Assembly (NCBI GenBank): GCA_963710615.1
Contig: CAVQBF010000019.1
Location: 1-64,000, forward strand
Direction: 5' to 3'
Length of the DNA: 64,000 bases
Origin: GCA-2746605 sp963710615
GTDB lineage: Bacteria > Bacteroidota > Ignavibacteria > Ignavibacteriales > Melioribacteraceae
The notes below the pieces were generated by a model. That model worked only from the letters and a program-made list of their open reading frames with translations. It was not told the origin of the DNA and ran no database searches. This document shows, piece after piece, positions 58,775-64,000 of this stretch (position 1 is its first letter; each line of letters begins with the position of its first letter). A program made the translations under genes and the position numbers.

Positions 58775-59728
58775 TTAACGAAAGTCATATTCATACCTTA
58801 CTTTTAAAGCAGCAATATTTGAACCATCATAGCGTGTTTTTGAGTTTAACAAACCAGTTGTCGGATCATATTCATATGTATTTCGAGATTGCAAATTTCC
58901 CTGCTGATCCAAATGAATTTCTTCAGTTAAATTACCTGCTGAATCATATGAGTATTTTTGATGAGATACTTTTGCCGTAATAATATCAATTATATTTCCC
59001 TTCTGATCATAACCATAAGTCACAAGATCAATAATCTTATTATTTAATAATGTTGTCTCTTTTTGTAATCTGTTTAATGAATCATACTGGAAAGTGATTG
59101 TTTTTACTAGAGAATATTTGTTATAATATAATACAGAATCCAATTGGTCATTTGTATATTTATAAAATGAATTAGACCTAAGAACTCTATGATTATCCAA
59201 TAAATTTATTTTCTGCAGATTATATTTATCATCATACTCATATTCAAAATAAGTTTTACTATTCTTCTTTTCATCAATTTTTTCATTCAAAATTCCATTA
59301 GATGAGTATTCAAAATAAACTCTATTTAATAAACCCTGAAAACCATCGTAAGCTTCAATAAGTTTTTCATTTCCATATTCGTCATAATCATAGAGCCATT
59401 GGGCGTCAATACCATCAGCTCTAAATCGAAATTGTTCAGTTTTATTGCCATCTTCATTGAAAGTGATTTTTTCAACTAAAACTTCTTTACCACCGGATTT
59501 AATAATATTATCTGTAAACTTAGAAAAGACCCTCCGCTCTTTAATATCAAAGTTCTTAATCTTTTCAAGTTCCTTGTCTTCCTGATTTATTACAATTCTA
59601 CTATATTCTTTTGCATTTGGGTTTACAACTTTCTCTAATTTTTCAGAGGAGCAATTTATCATCAAAACTATTGATATTAACAAAATAACAATTTGTAAAG
59701 TAAACTTTTTCAGCAATGAATTATTCAT
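58775..59728 (-). CDS. Lipoprotein with RHS/YD-like repeats
   Basis: The only minus-strand gene. 317 residues, with a lipoprotein signal: LMINC places the Cys at residue 26. From about residue 95 it has repeated strands of the kind YDEYGNEKLIEAYDG, YEYDDKYNLQKINLLDN, YGYDQKGNIIDIITA, YSYDSAGNLTEEIHLDQQGN and YEYDPTTGLLNSKTRYDG, which resemble the YD repeats of RHS proteins. It is far shorter than RHS toxins and shows no toxin tip, so a surface or periplasmic lipoprotein with a beta-hairpin shell is more likely. Function unknown. Confidence 0.75.
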   Translation of the reverse strand: MNNSLLKKFTLQIVILLISIVLMINCSSEKLEKVVNPNAKEYSRIVINQEDKELEKIKNFDIKERRVFSKFTDNIIKSGGKEVLVEKITFNEDGNKTEQFRFRADGIDAQWLYDYDEYGNEKLIEAYDGFQGLLNRVYFEYSSNGILNEKIDEKKNSKTYFEYEYDDKYNLQKINLLDNHRVLRSNSFYKYTNDQLDSVLYYNKYSLVKTITFQYDSLNRLQKETTLLNNKIIDLVTYGYDQKGNIIDIITAKVSHQKYSYDSAGNLTEEIHLDQQGNLQSRNTYEYDPTTGLLNSKTRYDGSNIAALKVRYEYDFR

Positions 59729-59907
59729 AAAGTTCCTGATTGAATTTTAAAATTAAAATCAAATAAATATATAATTAACTGCCAAAATAATAAAAGATTA
59801 TTGATAATACATATATCAATTGAAGGGGGAAAAGAATAACCATCTTTTTATTTTAAAATAAATTATTTTGGTAATTCAATTATCAAAAATTTATCATAGA
59901 ACAACAC

Positions 59908-61740
59908 ATGAAGAAATTTAAATTGCTTGAAGAGAATGAAAAAAAAATAGTATTTGCAATTCTAACCGGTGCTTTTATTATCCGTTTACTTTTTTTAATG
60001 GAGATAATTAAAACTCCTTTTGTTGAGTATTTATATTCGGACTCAAAATTGTTTATAACGGTTGCTGATAGTTTCTTTACCCAGACTTTTTGGAGCGAAG
60101 TAAATCCATTTTATTTTTCTCCATTCTATGCAATTTTTCTTTCACTTTTTAGATTAATATTTAGTGAGAATAATTTCGGTATTTATTTAGTTCAGATTAT
60201 AATTAATACCCTTACACTTCTATTTATTTATTTTACCGCAAAAAATTTATTTAATAAAAATGTTGCACTCTTAAGTTTGTTGTTATCTGCATTGTTTGAT
60301 TCATATATCTTTTATTCAGGATTAATAATGCCTCAGACACTTGAAATATTCTTTCTGACATTATTGATTTATTTTTTAAGTGAAAAAAACAATTTCGAAC
60401 ATTTTGGTAAGTTAATATTTATCGGTGTCACTTTTGGTGCATTAGTACTTTTGCGAGAAAGTTATTTAATTGTGGCTCTTTTCACATTAGTATTTATTCT
60501 TCTCAATAAGTCATTTTTTACTAAAATAAAAATTTCTAAGTTAAAAATTGTCTCTGCATTATTTGGTGGTTTACTATTAGTTGTTATGCCAATAACAATA
60601 GTAAACTTGATTAAATCGAATGATTTTGTGTTAACAAATACAGGGGAGGGGATTTATTTTAACTTTGCAAATAATAAAGAGTCAAATGGATTAATACCGC
60701 CAGAAAGTCATGATTTTGAAAAAGATCCGTCAGGACAGGAGTTGTCATCAAATTATTTAGGAAGAGAAGTTAGTTCTGCTGACGCAACTAAGTATTTTTA
60801 TGGGAAGACGTTTAAGGATATTTTTCAAGCCCCTGGCGATTTTTTAATATTAGTCTCTAAGAAATTTGTACTATTTTTTGATACTGACCAATTTCCAAAA
60901 TCCTCAATAGTTGATCTAAATTTTTATCAAACTAACTTTTCAAATATCCTAAAACTTCCGCTTGTTGGGTATGGATTAATATCAATTTTATTTTTGATTG
61001 GATTTCTTATTTATCTTAAATCAGAGAATAAAAATTCCTTGTTAATAGTATTGTTTTTAAGTTTTATTTTTGTCGGGCTGTTTTCTTTCGTCGGTATGCA
61101 GAATAAAATTGGTTATACACCTTTAATGATCATTTTCGGAGCATTTGGGATTATTAATATCTTTAAAAGTTTTCAAGAGTTTAATTTTAAGAAACTTCAA
61201 TTTCCTTTCATTATTGTTGTTGTTTTTCTTCTCATCAACAGTTTTCTCATAAATAAACCAACAATTTCCAACTACGATGCATATTTCCATTTTGGGAATG
61301 TTGCACAAGAACAAGAAAGATATGAAGAGGCTATATACAATTACAATAGATCGCTGTTATTAAATGACCGATACGAAACTTTATTAGCTCTTGGAAATAC
61401 TTTTGCGAAAAAGAAAGATTTTACAAATGCTATGGCTGCGTATGGTGAAGCTGAAAAGAGAAGAGATGATGATTATTATCTCTATCTAAACAAAGGAATT
61501 GTCTTGTCTCAATCAGGCCAGTACGATCAATCATTGGAAGCTTATAATCAAGCCTTAAAGTTGAATCCTAATCATTATCCTATCTATAGAAATATTGGGA
61601 TTGTGTTTTACGTTAACGGGAATTATAATGAAGCTTTAAAATTTTTCAATAAATTTCTCTCTCTTTCAGATGATGAGAAAACAAATGCTTTAGTAAGAAA
61701 GGATATTGAAAATATTAATCTTAAATTGAGAAATCAGTAA
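59908..61740 (+). CDS. GT39-like membrane glycosyltransferase with C-terminal TPR repeats
   Basis: 610 residues. The first 440 or so hold about 11 membrane helices with the ArnT/PMT-type pattern: a first loop with acidic FVEYLYSDSKLFI after helix 1, then the PQTLEIFFLTLLIYFL and LRESYLIVALFTLVFIL helices. Such enzymes transfer sugar from a polyprenyl phosphate on the periplasmic side. From about residue 455 there are four TPR-like units, for example AQEQERYEEAIYNYNRSLLL, LALGNTFAKKKDFTNAMAAY, KGIVLSQSGQYDQSLEAYNQ and IGIVFYVNGNYNEALKFFNK. TPRs suggest binding to a protein acceptor or partner. The polyprenol mannose synthase-like gene at 35607 could supply the donor (inference). Confidence 0.78.
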   Translation: MKKFKLLEENEKKIVFAILTGAFIIRLLFLMEIIKTPFVEYLYSDSKLFITVADSFFTQTFWSEVNPFYFSPFYAIFLSLFRLIFSENNFGIYLVQIIINTLTLLFIYFTAKNLFNKNVALLSLLLSALFDSYIFYSGLIMPQTLEIFFLTLLIYFLSEKNNFEHFGKLIFIGVTFGALVLLRESYLIVALFTLVFILLNKSFFTKIKISKLKIVSALFGGLLLVVMPITIVNLIKSNDFVLTNTGEGIYFNFANNKESNGLIPPESHDFEKDPSGQELSSNYLGREVSSADATKYFYGKTFKDIFQAPGDFLILVSKKFVLFFDTDQFPKSSIVDLNFYQTNFSNILKLPLVGYGLISILFLIGFLIYLKSENKNSLLIVLFLSFIFVGLFSFVGMQNKIGYTPLMIIFGAFGIINIFKSFQEFNFKKLQFPFIIVVVFLLINSFLINKPTISNYDAYFHFGNVAQEQERYEEAIYNYNRSLLLNDRYETLLALGNTFAKKKDFTNAMAAYGEAEKRRDDDYYLYLNKGIVLSQSGQYDQSLEAYNQALKLNPNHYPIYRNIGIVFYVNGNYNEALKFFNKFLSLSDDEKTNALVRKDIENINLKLRNQ

Positions 61741-61846
61741 ACTGATATAAATTTGTTGTTTCCCATAATTTAGAACTAATTTCTTCTATTGCTTTTTTTG
61801 ATTGAATTTGTTAGTTATGTACATTAAACATAAAAATTAAACTAAC

Positions 61847-63214
61847 ATGAAAAAACTTATCTTATTGCTTTTTATATCATTTCAGCTGTTTGCTCAAAAT
61901 GAACTTAACCTTGAATTTGATTATGCCCAGTTCAGATATGATTCCACCAGCAACTATTTTGAAATTTATTATTCTTTTGATCAAGAAGACTTAACACAAA
62001 CTGTTGAAGATGGAGTTTCGGTTGTAAAAGCCCTTATGCATATACAAATTCAGAACACTGAGACTGACGAGCTAGTAGTAAATAAAGACTGGAAATTAGT
62101 TCAACCGGTTGTTGCTTTAAGCAGTGCTGAAAAAAGTAAAGCGCTGTTAGGGGCATTAGGTTTCATTCTAAAAAAAGGGGAATATACTGTAAACATAAGC
62201 GTAAAAGATGAAATAAATGATAATATAAAGAAAGCATTTACAGAAAATGTATATGTGTCTCCATTTTATTCTAATGGTTTTGTAATTAGTGATATTGAAT
62301 TAGCTAGCAGAATAATTAACGATAACACAAATACTCAATCAATTTTTTATAAAAACACACTTGAAGTTTTTCCTAATCCATCAATTCTTTATAGCTATTT
62401 AAATCCTGTATTATTTTATTATTCTGAAATTTATGGTCTTAACGTAGGTGATAATAAAAATCCATTAGAACTAACAAAGGTTATTATTAACAGCAATAAT
62501 CAAGTTATTGATCAAAAGAAGAAATCTATTAGCAGGGAACAGGAATCAATAGTTGAAATCGGTTTCTTTAATCTAATTAAAGAACCTACAGATACTTACA
62601 CACTTGTACTTTCATTAAGTGACAGTGTCAGTAAAAAGACAATTGTTTCGAGTAAAAAATTCTTTTTTGTTAATCCTGATGTTGTTGCTACAAATAGGCT
62701 TGATAATTTGCAATCCGATTACATGAGCAGTGAATTTGCAGTATATCTTGATGAAGAATGTGATGACCTATTTGCAAAATCTAAGATAATTGCATCATCA
62801 AAAGAAATTGAGGAATATGAGAGTCTAGATTCACTTAACCACAAAAGAGATTATCTATTCAAATTTTGGCAAAGGAGAGATAACAATCCAAACACACAGG
62901 TAAATGAATTTAAGAAAGAATTCTTTGAGCGAATTAATACTGCAAATGCAAGATATAAAACTATGTCTAATGAAGGCTATAAAACTGATCGTGGCCGGGT
63001 ATTCCTAAAGCTTGGTGAGCCGGATGAAATTGATAGACACCCAAATGAAACAGATACGAAACCATACGAAGTTTGGTACTACAACCAAGTTGAGGGTGGT
63101 GTAGTGTATATTTTTGCAGATTTAACAGGTTTCAATTACTATGAACTTCTTCATTCAACAAAAAGAGGTGAACTGCAAGATCCTAATTGGCAAAGAAGGA
63201 TACAAACCAACTAA
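61847..63214 (+). CDS. GWxTD-domain protein
   Basis: 455 residues with a signal peptide (MKKLILLLFISFQLFAQ). The N-terminal two thirds are beta-rich with no recognised domain. The C-terminal part carries the GWxTD region: FKFWQRRDNNPNTQVNEFKK, then NEGYKTDRGRVFLKLGEPDEI and YEVWYYNQVEGGVVYIFADL. The name-giving GWxTD reads GYKTD here. Domains of this kind are typical of Bacteroidota and Ignavibacteria; their function is unknown. It starts 106 bases after the TPR glycosyltransferase gene and ends just before the acyltransferase gene. Confidence 0.83.
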   Translation: MKKLILLLFISFQLFAQNELNLEFDYAQFRYDSTSNYFEIYYSFDQEDLTQTVEDGVSVVKALMHIQIQNTETDELVVNKDWKLVQPVVALSSAEKSKALLGALGFILKKGEYTVNISVKDEINDNIKKAFTENVYVSPFYSNGFVISDIELASRIINDNTNTQSIFYKNTLEVFPNPSILYSYLNPVLFYYSEIYGLNVGDNKNPLELTKVIINSNNQVIDQKKKSISREQESIVEIGFFNLIKEPTDTYTLVLSLSDSVSKKTIVSSKKFFFVNPDVVATNRLDNLQSDYMSSEFAVYLDEECDDLFAKSKIIASSKEIEEYESLDSLNHKRDYLFKFWQRRDNNPNTQVNEFKKEFFERINTANARYKTMSNEGYKTDRGRVFLKLGEPDEIDRHPNETDTKPYEVWYYNQVEGGVVYIFADLTGFNYYELLHSTKRGELQDPNWQRRIQTN

Positions 63215-63218
63215 ATAA

Positions 63219-64000
63219 ATGATAAACAAATATAAATTTGAGTTTTTTCTATTTGTTTTTTTTGGAAAGCTTTTTACACTTTTTGATTTTGAATCAATCC
63301 ATAAAACTGCAAAACTACTTGCAATAATTGCCTTTAATATTTTTCGAATTAGAAGAAGAGTAGTATTAAAAAATCTATCCTTGGCTTTCCCAGAGCTAGA
63401 TTCAAAACAGATTAAATTACTGGCTATTAAAAATTACCAGAGTGTTGCAATTACGTTTCTTGAAGTATTTAATCTTACTAGAATGGACAGAGAAAATATC
63501 AAGAAAAATTTTCTCAGTACCGGATTAGATTTTGTGCATAAAAAGTATCAGGAAAAAAAAGGATTAATTCTTTTAACTGCTCATTTTGGTAATTGGGAAT
63601 TAGGAGCGGTTGCAGTTGGTATTCATCTTGATGAAACAATTCATGTATTGGTTAAAAAACAGAAAAATCCATATGTTGCTAAATGGTTAAATAATTTTAG
63701 GGAAAGATTTGGAAATAAACAAATTCCTTTAGGAGTTTCTGTCAGAGAACTTTATTCAACGATTAAAGAACAAAAAATTGTCGGAATAGTAGGAGATCAA
63801 AGAGGTACAAAAGATGGAGTTAAAGTAAATTTCTTTGGAATAAATACCTCAACTTTTCCTGGCACTGCTTCAATTGCTCTAAAAACTCAATGTCCGGTAG
63901 TGGTTCTTCTTTGTGCGAGACAAAAAAATGGCATCTACAAATCTGAAATTGAAGAAATTAGACTTTATGATATTGTTGGAACTCAGGAAGAAAGAATTCG
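63219..64000 (+). CDS. LpxL/HtrB-type lysophospholipid/lipid A acyltransferase (3' partial)
   Basis: The frame opens at the ATG at 63219 and runs off the window (260 codons so far). An N-terminal hydrophobic stretch (KYKFEFFLFVFFGKLFTLF) is followed by RIRRRVVLKNLSLAFPELD and the catalytic HxxxxE/D block LTAHFGNWELGAVAVG, with His122 and Glu127. GIVGDQRGTKDGVKVNFFG and TFPGTASIALKTQCPVV follow, all typical of the LpxL/HtrB family, which adds secondary acyl chains to lipid A on the inner membrane. The start is four bases after the GWxTD stop. Classic LpxL has HxxxxD; the Glu variant is also known in the family. Confidence 0.85.
   Translation, partial: MINKYKFEFFLFVFFGKLFTLFDFESIHKTAKLLAIIAFNIFRIRRRVVLKNLSLAFPELDSKQIKLLAIKNYQSVAITFLEVFNLTRMDRENIKKNFLSTGLDFVHKKYQEKKGLILLTAHFGNWELGAVAVGIHLDETIHVLVKKQKNPYVAKWLNNFRERFGNKQIPLGVSVRELYSTIKEQKIVGIVGDQRGTKDGVKVNFFGINTSTFPGTASIALKTQCPVVVLLCARQKNGIYKSEIEEIRLYDIVGTQEERI

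Noticed and set aside
58775..59728. RHS-type polymorphic toxin
   Set aside because: Too short, has a lipoprotein signal, no RHS core boundary motif and no following immunity gene.
1..64000. tRNA, rRNA, CRISPR and transposase genes
   Set aside because: I looked for tRNA T-loop patterns, regularly spaced repeats and transposase motifs by eye and found none; a covariance-model search would be decisive.

Overview
The window is a strongly AT-rich bacterial chromosome segment with almost every gene on the + strand. Several traits point to the Bacteroidota/Chlorobi assemblage, most likely Ignavibacteria: several secreted proteins end in a type IX secretion (T9SS) sorting domain with the NYPNPFNP motif, a PorV-family porin sits beside a TonB-dependent receptor and a large T9SS-type cargo, a GWxTD-domain protein is present, and many starts lack a clear Shine-Dalgarno sequence. 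The taxonomic call is inference from gene content; there is no rRNA or tRNA gene in the window.

Layout. (1) 1-10.3 kb is the division and cell wall (dcw) cluster murF-mraY-murD-ftsW-murG-murC-ftsQ-ftsA-ftsZ. Everything before about 7.83 kb is riddled with single-base indels in essential genes and is best read as poor-quality sequence, not decay; ftsZ and nearly all of ftsA are clean. (2) 10.6-41.2 kb is a large surface polysaccharide region. It holds dTDP-glucose dehydratase, an SLBB export protein, a Wzz-type chain length protein, a secreted VCBS/GH99-like protein, a Wzy-like polymerase, a Wzx-like flippase, UDP-xylose synthase, many glycosyltransferases, and a three-gene set resembling WbpE-WbpB-WbpD for a 2,3-diacetamido sugar. 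It also has an L-2-hydroxyglutarate oxidase homologue, a polyprenyl-phosphate sugar-1-phosphate transferase, a glycosyltransferase fused to a catalytically stripped version of that transferase, and a second flippase. (3) Inside it, 22.2-26.5 kb is an island of T9SS cargo genes and their remnants with near-identical C-terminal cassettes; two cassettes carry an in-frame 69-bp palindromic insertion. (4) 38.3-47.8 kb mixes in housekeeping genes: accA, a thioesterase, dut, dnaE, an enoyl-ACP-reductase-like SDR, an acyl-CoA dehydrogenase and thioredoxin. (5) 48.1-58.5 kb is a cell surface locus: T9SS cargo, DUF4397 lipoprotein, TonB-dependent receptor, very large T9SS-type protein and PorV. (6) 58.8-64 kb holds the only minus-strand gene (an RHS-like lipoprotein), a GT39-TPR membrane protein, a GWxTD protein and the start of an LpxL/HtrB-type acyltransferase cut by the window end.

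How the genes fit together. The polysaccharide genes make up a Wzx/Wzy-type pathway: the PNPT enzyme primes undecaprenyl phosphate, the glycosyltransferases extend the unit, Wzx flips it, Wzy and Wzz polymerise it and the SLBB protein helps export it. The hydroxyglutarate oxidase plausibly regenerates 2-oxoglutarate consumed by the WbpB-like dehydrogenase. The T9SS cargo and PorV genes imply a working T9SS elsewhere in the genome. Frameshifts outside the dcw region (22.6-23.0, 25.7, 27.3, 48.5-50.1, 56.2-56.5 kb) leave the downstream frame intact and look like assembly errors or very recent lesions. No CRISPR array, insertion sequence or prophage was seen.
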